Below, one piece after another: positions 11,901 through 24,800 of a stretch of 64,000 nt of DNA; position 1 is the stretch's first letter, and every line of letters starts with the position of its first letter. The stretch is from Tetmemena sp. SeJ-2015 (taxonomy: Eukaryota > Ciliophora > Spirotrichea > Sporadotrichida > Oxytrichidae), in assembly GCA_027382625.1 (NCBI GenBank), contig JAJKFJ010023572.1:1-64000 (forward strand). The letters are read 5' to 3'. Below the pieces are notes generated by a model. That model was not told the origin of the DNA, ran no database searches, and worked only from the letters and a program-made list of their open reading frames with translations. A program made the position numbers and the translations under genes.

Positions 11901-14900
11901 TAATCATTTTTATAAATAGTCAGATTAAAAGTTGTGAATCAATAGGCAATTGTTCTGCCATTTTTAGACTCTGGTATTCAAAATTTAATAAATAAATATG
12001 AATAAATTATTATATTAATTTTTTATAAATTAAATCATAAATAGTAGATTGCTGAAAAAGAAGTAGGAATGCTGTCGGCTTGGGATCATGTCACTTCTTC
12101 TTCTATTATAGGCTAATCACTGGATGAAAACTTAAATGGTATCCAAATAATTTACTCAGAAATAAAGTCTTTTTCAAATATTATTACAAAAGTAAAGTCT
12201 TTATATGTATAATAAGTTACAGAATATAGCTGAGAATTTAATAAAAAAGAGAAGAATTAAAATAAATATTAAATTAAAATGGAATAAATCAGTGACAGTT
12301 GAAGTGTGTCCAATTTTAATAATTATTACACCATTCGATTCAGCATCAAATCCTAAGAACTTTTCATCGTTGTAACTTTTGTGTGGGAGCTCTCAGTAAA
12401 TAGTTATAGGTGACAAAAGTTTTAATAAAAATGAAATGGAAGAATGCTTGAATCATATCTCGCTGCTGAGAGGGGCTGAGGTAATGATTAAAGAAGAAAC
12501 TCGTATAAATTTTTAATAAGTTATCGAACAAGCTGCAGATAAGGGGGTGAATCTGCTATTTCAACTGCCACCATTTTGCAACTCTCCATTTATTATTTTA
12601 ACCCAATCGCCGATTTTAATTAAAATTCCTACTATAATAGACAAAATACTTATTCAATCTTTCATTCAGAATTAAAGTAATTTCGATTGTTAAAAAAATT
12701 ATAGTCGCATTTATTATTGAGTGCTGCCTTAAAAAAAGCATCATTTAAGAGGTATTATTAAGTAGGAACATAATAAAAGTTAATAAAATATCTTTAAATA
12801 AATTATTAATCCCGTTCTATTCTAACAACAAAGAGAGGCACAACAAATTATTATACAATCAAAATATCAAACTTATTAACTTTGGAGAATAATTTTGAAT
12901 TAATTTAGTCACAAATTAAAATTTAAGTTTTAAAAATTTGTTTCTTAATATATTTTAAGTATTCAATACAACAAATACTAAATAACTTTCTAAGAGATAA
13001 AGTCTTGCAGCTAAGTATTTAGAGTAACTACAATTTAAGATGTAACTCTCAAAATGATTTTAGAAAAACAGACAAACCTAATCAAATATAAAAGCATGGC
13101 CTTTGCTCAAGCCGCACATGAATTCAGAAATCCTTTAAATGAAATTTATCATAATTGAATTTTTATATAATGCAATTACAAGCTCGCTCTCTCTGATTAA
13201 AAGAGAGAGTCTAAGCGAATTTAATGCCTAATATATGAATGTTGCCCTTACAAGTTCAAAGCTCATGGCTCACCTTATAAATGACATTTTGGATTAAAGC
13301 TAACTTGAGGCATAATAGTTAGTATATGATGAATACGAATGCTTTATCGTGAATTAGTTTTCCTTTAAAATAACTGCCAATTATTACTCCTTTTCCCAAA
13401 TTGATTTAACCTAAGCAAACTAAGAAACTTTTTTATTTTTTGGGACTTTTCATCTTTTATTTAGAAATATTAGTTCGTTAAAAATCTTCCTTCCACTGGA
13501 ATTTTTTATTAGGTCAGGCCGATCAATAATTTTTTTAATAGGTTATTTCTTATCTTTTAATTCAAATTAATTAAAAGCGTTTCACCATTTAAATTTATTT
13601 TGTCCAATACTCCTTTTCCAAAAAACCCAATTGGGGTTTGAGACCTAATTTGCAAATTTCTAAGGAACAGTTTTTATATAATTCTCTGTGTATGTTTTTT
13701 CATTTCTTTACTCTCTCGTATATGAGCTTAGCTTTAAACTCAGGGTGCCTTCCACTGCTCGAAGCTTAACTCTCACTGGCTTCTATTAGGTGCTTACTCT
13801 CAATTCATAATGCCTTCATACATATTCTGCGCTCCTATGCTTCTTATCTCTTTTCAATTCTCTTCTTTGATCAAAGGCAGCCCACCATTGAAATTTATTT
13901 TGCCTCCAATCTCTTGCTCTGTCCTGAATCTTAGCTCTAAATACGCACAGTTAAGCTCTTAATAGAAGAATGGAAAGTATAGAGTATTGGAAGAAAGTCT
14001 TTGATAAAGTTCAAGAGCGCATCACATACCTCGCCAATTAGCACCATCGACTTCGCCATTTCGCACCAACTTTCAAACCGATTCGCACCTCAGCCTCTCT
14101 ACATCAAGCAAGAGTATTCCTATTTTCAGTAGTTGTGTCATTATAGCCTCCTTTGATTCTGCTGCATTAGAAATCATTAGGCCTCCTGCACCAATAATTC
14201 CCTGATTTAGTTTCAATATCTGACATCATTTGCAGCTTATCATGCTTGTGGGAAAGTCTTACTCTTCCATTTTTGGGCCTTCTCAATATGCTCTCTAAAA
14301 CGCCATTGCTTTGGCAATCCATTTTAGTGAAGCCATAAGTGTATCAGAGTACTCCAATGAGTATTGTAGTATTGCTTCTATCTTTCTGTCAACTTATGCC
14401 TCCTGCTCATGAAGATCTTAATAGGGTCCAAATTGTGATAAGTGACTCAGAAAATGATCGAAGCTGAAATCCTTAAATAGCTCAATCTCTCGGTTTGTTT
14501 ATTTTTCCATTTTCATGTTACAGATCTCAAAACCCAAATATAATAATAGAGCTATCAATTAATCAATCGTTATTTTAAAGAAGAGCTAATTCACGACAAA
14601 GCATTTGTATTCATCCTATATTAAACTTAGAGCCTACTCCGACTAAAGAAATATTTTCTGAGTGCAAGGATTTACTCTAGTTTGCAGAATTATTTTTAAG
14701 CTTAAAGCAAAGACCTAGAAATAGAAATTGAGATAAGTAGAGATTTTCCAGAAGTGATAATTACTGATTCAAACAGGCTAAGATAAATTCTAATAAATTT
14801 ACTCTCCAATGCTATAAAGTATACCAACGAGGGCTTCGTTAAAATCTACGCAAAAAGAAATCTCTCTACGTTTCAAATCTCAGTTGAGAAATTTAAATCA

Positions 14901-17249
14901 TTATAGGATGAATACGAAAGGATAATCGGGTGGGTAAGATATATAAAATGAAGTTTTGAACTAAGTGGGGAGAGTGGTCCTGATGATCATTTGGTAACTG
15001 TAGGGAACTGGTTTGAATTTAGTCCGCGCATTCGAACCCCCAATAATTACAAAATTATATCTTTCGCAATTTAAATTAATTAATCAGATCACATTGAGCG
15101 AAGTGCTTCCAGAAGTTTCCCACAAAATCGGAAGTTTAAGGGAAAAAAAAAAATGAGCAAATTCAGAAAACAGTCACTCGAGTACCCGAATTCCAAATCA
15201 GTCCGACGGGGGCAAAAATACTCGAAATAATAAAAGAATTGCAGAGTGGCCGTCTCAAATTTTAATCCTAATTTAAAAAATTTATAGGGGGGGAAAAAAA
15301 TTAAAAAAGGGGTTTTTTTATTAATCTCTTTTTGAACAGCCATTGATAATCCATTCATATTTTACCCATAATTTTTTGAGGATTCGGAGTGGGAATCGAG
15401 GCTGAGCACTTGAATAGCATTTTCTAGGCTTTTAATAAAGTAATGAGGAAAAGAGAGCTAAATAAAAATGGCTGTGGTTTAGGGCTAACTATTGTTAAAA
15501 AATTAGTGGAAGCATGAAAGGGAAAGTGACTGTAAATTCTGTATTAAATAAAGGATCCCAATTCACAATTGAACTACCTTATATAGAAGATCCTTAACCA
15601 ATTAAGCTACAGTCCTTTGATTCCAGTCTTAAGAAAAGAAGGAAGCTAGATTTTAAATTGTGTATAATTTAATGAATTATGATTTGAAAACTAATTCTCT
15701 AGAAATTAAGCTGAAGCAATGCAAAAATAGGCCAATATAAAATAAAGAAATTAGGTAACCAACTTTTAAAAGAGTAAGTAGAAATGATCTGGAATATTCT
15801 TAAAGCTGTATGAATGACAGTTCTAGATAGATCTTGCTCGCCTTAGAAGATTATATATTGGAAATGGAATAAAACTCTAATGATGAGATGGATGATTTAT
15901 TATATAGCTCAAATACTAATTGTTGATCAGAGGTCGAGAGAAACAAATACAAAAGAGAATTAATATTTACAAATAACAGAAGAAGATGACCAATTTGTGA
16001 AAAGGTAGTGAAGTATTCAGTTCAGTAACTGCAGTAAGTCAGTTGAATAGGCTATCCTCATCTAAAATTTTAGATTAGTATTTGCTTTTAAGCATAAATT
16101 GTCAAGATGAAACTTTTATTTAGTGCTATTGAGATATTACTTACCTGAAACGTCATAATGAGTTAAGCTTAGTAATATAACTTTTTATGTCAGCTTGATT
16201 CATCTTTAATGGCTCTCTTTCCAAGCTGATTATTTTTTCGTAATTAAACCCTGAATCATGCAATTTTAATAATGAAAGGTTTTAACTAAATAATAGTCAA
16301 GAAGATAATTTAATACAAGCTTGTATTTGATTCTCTCGACCTCTTTTCAATAATTCGTATTTGACTCATATTTTGAGTTATGATAACTTCAGTTTAGAAA
16401 TAGATAGCCCAGTTATTATATTTTTATTGTGGCAGAAAATAAGTACGAGTTCAATAAGATAAGGAGATAAAATTTGAATCCCAATGAAAGTCCTACATTA
16501 AGTAAATAAGCCCAGATCAGAGTTCTCGTAGCATAAATTTATTTTATTTAGCTGATGATGATCTCTTTAACTTAATAAATCCAAATATATTGTTTCAATT
16601 ATGGAGTGTTTAATGAAACTATAACTTAATATCATATTTAGTCATGATTCTCAAAATCTATAAGAGATATAAATAAGGTATGCAATCAGTTTTTGGTAAC
16701 TCTTTACTGATTCAAATCAGAATAAAAAAATAAATTTGTAGACTAGCTGAGCAAATATAAATAAACTGCCTTTATAAAAATAATAAGAAATAAAAATTAT
16801 AATTAATTTTAAGGGATTTATAATTATACTATTTAACTAATTATTTATCTATAGCTCTTGAAGGCCTGCTGAATCAACTTGGATGAAATAATATTTTATA
16901 GTTTGGAGTGACTTAAATAACTAAAGCCTTCAATGGGAAGCAAGCTCTTGAAATATTCAACTAGTCCCTGACTTAACTATCCTAGTCAGATAAGTAGAGC
17001 ACAACATTTTCTTTAGTAATCCATAAATATATTTAAATCCTGGACAACCACATGCCAGTAATGAATGGAATAGATGCGGGAGTCATGATAAGCAATACTA
17101 TCAAGAATAACAATGCTAAATGTAAATTATGCCTACTAAGTGGCGATATACATGAGAGCATTGATGAGGAAGTTATGGAGGCTTTTGACTAAATGCTCAT
17201 GAAGCCCATATCATAAAAAGCTTTGGCAGAGCTTGTTAAAAATTTATGA
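8986..17249 (+). CDS. Membrane hybrid histidine kinase, copy 1 of 5 (germline, IES-interrupted)
   Basis: Starts ATG AGA AAA CCT GTC TCA AAC, aligned with all four paralogues; ends TGA 17247-17249. Order: coiled N-terminus; hydrophobic membrane region (9560-10000); PAS-like segment (VTQGEDVIFYN after joining, 11160-11480); HisKA with AHEFRNPLNAI (about 13100-13190); HATPase N-box LRQILINLLSNA (about 14770-14815), DSG box (15380) and GLGLTIVK; receiver with ADDD (about 16550), LDNHMPVMNG (about 17045) and MKPIS (17195). It would autophosphorylate on His and pass the phosphate to the receiver Asp. The IES at the MKP site of copies 3-5 is absent. Two TIR insertions form or enlarge IESs. A one-base loss near 15514 (GAAGCATGA where other copies have GAAGCCATGAA) puts TGA in frame: decay or error. 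Confidence 0.75.
12227..12634. mobile_element. TA-flanked TIR element, family TAGCTGAGAATTTAAT, in copy 1
   Basis: Left end TAGCTGAGAATTTAAT; right end, reverse complemented, TAGTAGGAATTTTAATT; TA flanks both sides. A close relative sits in copy 2 (20832-21239) but in a different IES, which shows mobility rather than shared descent of the site. The interior carries no recognised gene. Confidence 0.6.
13325..14618. mobile_element. 1.3-kb TA-flanked TIR element acting as a copy-specific IES in copy 1
   Basis: Ends TATGATGAATACGAATGC and (reverse complement) TAGGATGAATACAAATGC, flanked by TA at 13323-13324 and 14619-14620. It interrupts the codons for QLVLNLEP just after HisKA. Removal leaving one TA gives TTAGTATTAAAC, i.e. 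LVLN in frame, the same peptide as the uninterrupted copies 3 and 5. The interior (about 13900-14300, minus strand) resembles that of 24347-25376 and has no recognised transposase. Confidence 0.8.
14702..14708 (+). other. 7-bp IES in copy 1, pointer AAGC
   Basis: AAGC at 14698-14701 and 14705-14708. Deleting 7 bp makes the frame continuous from LQFAELFLS into KDLEIEIEV. The same tiny insert occurs in copies 3 and 5 and, in poorer sequence, in 2 and 4. Confidence 0.8.
14889..15380 (+). other. 492-bp IES in copy 1 at the HATPase DSG box, pointer TTGAG
   Basis: TTGAG at 14884-14888 and 15376-15380; excision joins ISVE to DSG. In copies 3, 4 and 5 the cognate IES is only about 19-26 bp; the extra length is the nested element 14904-15368. 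Confidence 0.85.
14904..15368. mobile_element. TA-flanked MITE-like element nested in an IES of copy 1
   Basis: Starts TAGGATGAATACGAAAGG, ends near ATTTTACCCA, flanked by TA (14902-14903, 15369-15370). Its removal gives AAATCATTAATTTTTTGAGG, nearly the short IES seen in copy 5. Same family as 3610-4065. It carries GCATTCGAACCCCC near 15030, similar to a tRNA B box. Confidence 0.75.
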
Positions 17250-18817
17250 TTTAAAAAGGATAACTTTCATTTCAATTAAGACTATCTTTATAATTAATAT
17301 TTGTCTTCTATTTGTATTATGTTATTTCATACAATTTAAATATTAAATTTAAGTATTTGTTTTTAAGGATTTTAGGAAATTAAATTTAGATTTTAGAAAA
17401 TGATTATGATTAGTCCTAGTAAGTATTATACATTTATCGTTTGATTTTTGAAATTGTAAAAACTATATTAAGAATGTTGTTAATAACGTAATGGGAATTA
17501 AAAAATAATAAATAGGTACATTAGGGAACTCATCCATTAGATATATAACTGTGAGCCTTAATACCAATAAGTGATTAATTAGCAAAATTATAAATAAAGA
17601 CATCTGTTATATTAACTTACATCACATTACGAATTTTAGTAATGGAGAATTTTTCTCTCGTATATCCCTACGCCCACTTATTAAATTTCTATCTTAATAA
17701 TTCCCAGGCCCACCCACCACCCTCGGCGTGCAAGAAACCTAAAGGAAAGCAAAGTTAGGATTTAAAATAATTACACAATTTTTTATTTACTCCATGTTTT
17801 TCAGAATAATTATTATCTTTAATTTTTATTCTGTGGAACTCCATCTTATATTGCACCAGAAATATTTTGAGTTTTTATTTTTCTTAACTTGATCTCTAAA
17901 ATATATCTATAGAAATTAATAAGGATATTTATTTACCTATTTTGTAGTTGTCTTGCACGTTTTGGGTGGTGGGTGGGTTTGGAATTATTAAAATTGAAAA
18001 TTAATCAGGAGGGCCCATAGGGGCATAGAATGGAGAAAAAACTCCATATCTAATTTTTTTAAAATGAAGTAAGTTATATATAGTTAATCTCTATATTTAA
18101 ATTTTTCTTACTAATCTCTATTAATTTTTTTTTACTTACTGTTATATGACTACTGGCCTGAATACCCCTTAGGGGAATCATTAACTCATTAATTACTTAT
18201 TCGTTAACTAATCAAAAGTTGATTATATTTCTACAATTTCAAAAATCAAACGATAAATGTATAATATTATTGTGCTGTCTTAAAATAGATACTCTTTAAG
18301 CTATTATAAACAGAGTTGACAAATATTTATTTTTGCTTTGCAGTTAAGTTAAAATAAATTGAATTAATTAACTTATTAGTTATAGGTGAGAAACCAATGT
18401 TAAATATATTATTTTACCAGGTTTAACGCAATTGAAATTACACAAAATGCATTTATACTAATCGATTCAACTTCATATTCTATTATAATCTTAATATTTG
18501 CTACTTTTGTCCATCCAAAAGAATAACAAAAGATTAAAGCAGAATTCAAAATTATAAATTGGTTTTAAGTTATTAGATAATATTTCATTTGGATTTTATA
18601 CTATTTAAAAATATATTTTCATTTCTTTTATTTATCTTAGCACCTCTACTGAATAAATTATATAAAATTATGAACAAATAAATATATAAAAATAGTAGTA
18701 AAGAGAGATTTACAGGAAAAGTTTAATTATAGAAGAAGAAGGACTATTTCATTTAGACTATAATTAATTAAACATTATAGAGGATATATTACTATTAACT
18801 AAATTCCCAAATATTCT
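17250..18817. other. Spacer between kinase copies 1 and 2
   Basis: Contains the foldback repeat 17424-18267; the rest is AT-rich with no conserved frame. The promoter of copy 2 should lie in the last few hundred bases. Confidence 0.4.
17424..18267. repeat. Foldback (inverted-repeat) element, about 845 bp
   Basis: The ends are inverted copies (TATTATACATTTATCG at 17424 against its complement ending near 18266). Inner arms also match: a GGTGGGTGGG-type stretch near 17965 and its complement near 17710. Almost the whole element is one long imperfect palindrome with a short centre around 17750-17940. No coding frame seen. Confidence 0.65.
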
Positions 18818-21800
18818 ATGACATAAACTGTCTCAAACTTTGAACACAAAGTACTGCAGCATTATTTAATTACAAAAATTCTTATGTCAATTTATTAAAG
18901 CATCTTTAATTTTCCTAACAATTTTATGCGAAATTTGAGATCGCTTTGTTCTCATACCTTTCTAAAATCTTCATAAGATTTTCTACAATTTTTATTAAAA
19001 AATAAATGCTATCACTAGACAAATAAAAGTAAAGTAAAGTAAAATTTTAGGAATGGAATTAATAATCAATTTCAAATCTCCGCACTTAAAAGTACTAGAT
19101 AAGAAACCGTACTATTATCCTATGTAAGTTACTATGGTTTTTATATATTTGTAGGGATATTTCATTTCAAGTGGGAAACCACTAGAGTTAAAACTTCCTA
19201 CAATTGCTGGGATCTTTCTAGATAAATAAGAATTCTCATTTTATGTATCTTTTTTGAGTCTCTAAGATATAAAAAGAAATTTGAAATAAACAATTTAAAA
19301 TCATTTTAAATTAGATTTTCAATGGATTTCATTTATTCCATGACTTTTCCTTTTTATGTTGAAAAGCAAGCAATAAAATTATTTGAGATGAAATAAATTT
19401 CTATTTAGATTTAATATAAAAAATCAAGGCTTAGATTAGTTGGATTAATGGCTGGAAATTATAATAAAATTTTAAAATAATTATTTTATAAAAGAAGATT
19501 ACTAAATGATATAGTTATAAATTTAATTTATTCAAAGCTTATGTTTTTAACTTTATTATATTAAATATTTTTCACAGCAGCAATCGGAATTTAGCAGTAA
19601 AAGACTTTCAAAAAATCAAGAAATTTACGACTTAGAGAAGAACGATGAATTCTTATAATCATAAAATAGTAGCAATCTCACTGATGAGTCAACTCTCTAG
19701 CTTTGCTCTATTTCTTATTACAATTTTATATTTTGCATAGAAAAGCTAATGACAAAGGTCTATTCTAGCACTGAAAAAATTTTCCTTTCGCTGAGATTTA
19801 AGGACGCAAATCTAGAACGAGAATACTCCAAAAATTTCCACCCTGAGATAGTTCGGTAAAATAAATAATTCGCATAGCTTTGATATGTGGGCTTATGCAA
19901 TTTATTAAATGAAATATATTTGATTAATTCTTGATTGCTGTTTATCTTGTTTATTGCTTCTATGTCTCACCCTACAAGCAATATGCCGATTACGATCAGC
20001 TGCCTCAGATATTTAGTTTGAATTTATTTTCAATAAATTTTATAAAATTCCTCAGATTTATATCTTGGCGAGTGTGTGGATTGGGTACCCCTTTGCTTTG
20101 CTGGTTATGTGTTGGAAGAGTCCCTTTGCAGCTTAGTTCTACGGCTATGTTCAAATAATCGCTCTTTGCGTAATAAGCTTTGAAGGGATGATTCGATACC
20201 CATATTTCATAAGTATGCTTGACATATTATATTTTAAGAATAGACTTAGGAGTACTCAACATGATGCTAGTTACAACTTTTATTAAAATATATCTTATAT
20301 TAAGTCAATGATCACTATAAATAATTCATTTTGATGCAAAAATAATTTAGAAAAGTATTGGCCTATGATCTGCAACTCTTCATAAAAAAAGAGCTTCAAC
20401 CTTAACACTCTTTTATTAATAAGAGTGAGTTAGTGCATTTAAAAATCACCATTTCCATTATAAAATTTTCTTTATTTAATTCTGAAGGTTGCCCACAAAT
20501 TTTTAATTCCTGAATTAGTTTGTTCTCTTTATTTGGCTTGACTATAAACTTTAAATTAGAATAGATATTTATATTTGAATAGAATTAAAAGATAATTTAA
20601 ATATACTATAAATTTTATGTAATAAAATATTAGCCACTAATTTTAACTGTTTCAATTACATGCAACTGTAAAAAATGGCTTCTCGTCACTATCAAATTTT
20701 TTTTTATCAATTTAAGAATTAAACATTTCATAGAACTATCGTTATTTGCTTGGTATATATTGGATGCAGATAAACATGAATTTGAATTTCATTGTTTTAA
20801 TTGAATGTGGAAATTTCATTATCCTATAATATAGCTGAGAATTTAAAGTAAAGTAAAGTAAAATTTAGAATATAATAATAATCAATTTCTTAAAACGCAC
20901 TTATGTATAATTAAGATCATTTATAATTATTAAGTGAGATTTAATAAAAAGATAATTAAATTAGATATTAAATTAAAATGGAATAAATCAGTGATAGTTG
21001 AAGTGTATCCAATTTAAATAATTATTGCACCATTCGATTTAGAATTAAATTTTAAGAACTTTTAATCCTTGCATATCACTGATGAGAGTTGATGCGAAGA
21101 TGATTAAAGAAGAAACTCATATTAATTTTTGATTTCTCTATCGAACAAGCTGCAGATCAGCGATTTCAACTGACACGAAGTTGCGGCTCTCCATTTAATT
21201 ATTTTAACAAATCATCAATTTTAATTAAAATTTCATCTATATTGTAGGTTTAAGAAACATGGAGTACTAATGATTAAAACTCAACAATTAAAATGCTTTC
21301 ACAAGTAATTATTAGCTATCTTGTAGTCTTCCTTTTCTTAATTTTAAATTTTAAATTATTTTCTCGAGATCATGGGGGTTGAGAGACAGGCAGCAGTTTA
21401 AATAAAAAATAGACCAAATACAAATGGTGAAGTTCTTTAACTCAATTATCAAATCACACCATGATATTCTTATTGTCACACAAGGAGAGGATGTAATATT
21501 GCTCCTCTATCAAATATATTTAAAATTATTTATCTTTATTAAATTAATATTATTACATTAAGTGTCCTGTAATTCTATTTATAATAAACTTATTCTTAAT
21601 AAATTTATGAAATAGATATGATGATTTTAGTTTATCTTATATTTTTTATTTATAACTTTGCATTATTTTACAACTAACACGTCAAAAAATTATTAGAAAA
21701 TAATGAAGAGTTGAATAACGGGCCAACAGATATTTCTCCTGGTATTTAATTTGAGCATCCTAAAATAGAATTACAAATATAAAGAGCTCTCTCATTTATA

Positions 21801-24800
21801 AAATAAGAGCAAAAAGGAGAGAAAAAAGAGAAATTTTAGAATAGCAAGCCCAATTTCCTTTATTTATTTTCCAAGATTAAGCTATGGTTAAAATTTAATT
21901 TAATATTGAAATTTATTTTTCATTTTTAACCCTTTTGTTTTATTAAAAAAATTTGAAAATTTTCAAGGGCTATATTATTTTTAAAATCTATTTTTTATTG
22001 ATTTAAAAAATTTTTTTTTAAAAAAAAAACTCTAAATTATTTAAACAGTTGGCAATTCTCTTAATTAGATGTTAAATTAGCGTGAGCTAAAAATTTGGAA
22101 TGGCTGTTTCTTAAAATGTGTTTTCATGCTATTTAGTTTATTTAGTTTTAATATTGTTAAATTTAATAACTAATTTGGCTTTATTGTTGACATTTCAACG
22201 AAATTTCTGTATTTAATGAATAAAATACAATCATTATTTTTAAACTTATTAGCGAAAAGGACAGTCATTTTTAAATTTAGAAAATTCTAACAGCATTAGT
22301 ATGTGAATGAGTGAGATTTTTTGGTTCGTAAGTTGCTCGAATTATTTTTTTAATAAGTGTCTCTTTTATAATCTAAGGTGCATTTTAATTGATCTGATTT
22401 AAAGAAAAATTTGAACAATAATTAATAAAGTAAAAATGGGGGCTTCTCAAGTTTGAATAATAAAAATGATATTTCTGAAAATAATTAAAATAGGTTATAC
22501 ACAGCATGGGATTATGTCAAATCTACATCTTTAATTGGTTCATCTCTAGATGAGAACTTAAATGGAATCATTAAAATTAATTTTTTTGCAATAAAAATAA
22601 GTCGTCGTTTTTGAATTGCATTTTTAATTAATTTAAAATTTTTTTATTTAATTTGAAAAATTTTTTTTACCAAATTTAAATTTCAATTGTATTAAGCTAA
22701 AAAAAAAATTATATAGGGAAATTTCTAATTTTTAAGGCATTTTAAGATATTTTATTGCAAAGTTTTTATCCTTTTTAAATAAGAATCCCATTCTATTCAG
22801 ACATTAAAGAAAAACAAAGACAATATTAATTTTATACTAAAAAATGAAAAATGAAAATCAAAAATAAATTAAATAATAAATGAAGAATTGTAAAATATTG
22901 GCCGTTAATTTTGAGCTAAGCATTCTCATTATGAGGCTTGTTTTCTAGCTTATTGAAATAAAAAAATGAGTTTTTTTCTCAATAGCCATTACGATAGGAT
23001 GTACTATGAAGAGATTTCGAAATCACGAACTTTGAATCAAGATTTTAGCCAAGTTCAAAAATGTATGGCCAAGGTAACTCTTTACTCACACTTCCTACAA
23101 AAAATTTGCAAGGATGCAAGTTTCTTAGAAATTTATGTTTAATCTAATGGTAAAAATTTCAGCCCAATATCTCACACTTCAACTGCCACTGGTTTTGAAT
23201 TAATAAAATTTATTGTTATTTCAATTATCTTTTTAAATAAATTCTCATCTCTTATAAAAAGTTTAATTGATTGTACAATATATTTATATGAAAATCTTAG
23301 AGTTTAATAAAATTTCCCTTGACATTTTTTTTTAAAAATCCCTAATTTTTAAATTTCTTTTATGAGAAAGTCTGCATCTTATTAAGATATCACTCCACTT
23401 AATAAGCTCTCTGCATTCTTTTACTGTTTTTCCCGGAATTTTCTTCCTAAAATTTAGGGATTCGCTTCTTTATCGATGAAAGTCCCTCTTCATTAAGAGT
23501 TTGGCATTTTCTCCCCGATATTAATTCGACTAGTGTTTTCTTTGCGAGCTTAAAATTTCTAGAATAAAAGGTTTAAAGATTATCATTAATTTTTTGGAAT
23601 TTTCTTTTTTTTAAATGGAAATTAGTTAAAAGGATATTTGTCAAGAAATAAGAAATAAATAGGAGTTGAATCCTGAGTTTAATTATCTTAGTTCTGTGAA
23701 GGATTTGATATTTATCACTCTGCCTAAGTATCTACCAATTAAGGCACTCTTAGATCTTTTCCTCTATCATTCAAGCTAATACTTTCATCTTTAATGATAT
23801 ATTTCATCTTAGTCTTAAATCTTTAAGCTTTGATAATAAACTTACCTTTCCATAGCAGTTCTATCTTAAAATTGGATGATGTTTATAAATTTAATTCACA
23901 GCCTCTAAAAAGTTATAAGTTCATAGATAAATATATGATATAAGTCTGTCTTCACAATCTAATTGAATTCAAGATAGGGCAGTGTTTTAAAAATATGCAT
24001 TTTTTACAAAAATAGCAGAGTAAGTTTAGGCTCAAGAAATAATAAGAGTTCCTCTTTCTTCTCTGAACTCTACATCTTGATCTTGTAGTTAATTATTATT
24101 TTTTTTGAACAATAGCCATTTATTTATTTAAAATGTTATTATTTTAATATTTAAAACACAGCAAATACCAGATAACTTTCTAAGAGATAAAATCTAATTG
24201 CTAAGTTTTTAGAGTGACTACAATTTAAGATGTAACTCTCAAAATGATTTTAGAAAAACAGACAAATCTTATCAAATATAAAAGTATGGCCTTTGCTCAA
24301 GCCGCACATGAATTCAGAAATCCTTTAAATGAAATTTATCATATTATGTGATTAATACGAATGCTTTATCGTGAATTGTTTTTTCTCTTAAATAACTGGC
24401 AATTATTAGCCTTACTGTAATTGGGGTTTGGTAGCTTAATTTCGATTTTAAGTCAAAAATTTAAAATACATAGCGGATGACCAGTTTATCTCTTAACTCA
24501 TGCTAGAGTTTGAACTTTTTTTTCCACTAGTGTGGTATTCTCTTTGCTCATAGCTCAAGGCATACTGCTCTAAATTCATGCCCCCTCTTTGTTGCACCTC
24601 TAGTTCTAACATTAAACTTTAATGTGTCTCATCTTAACGAAGTATTTGAAGTTAATGTATAGCTCAATTTTCAGTTGATTCTGCTTCAAATGCTTGCTCT
24701 GTTCATAGCTTTGGCTAAGCTAGTAATAGAAGAATGGTATAAGAGGAGGACTAGGCCAGAAATCATATTGGAAATTATAACCCCGCCATTTTGCGCCAAC

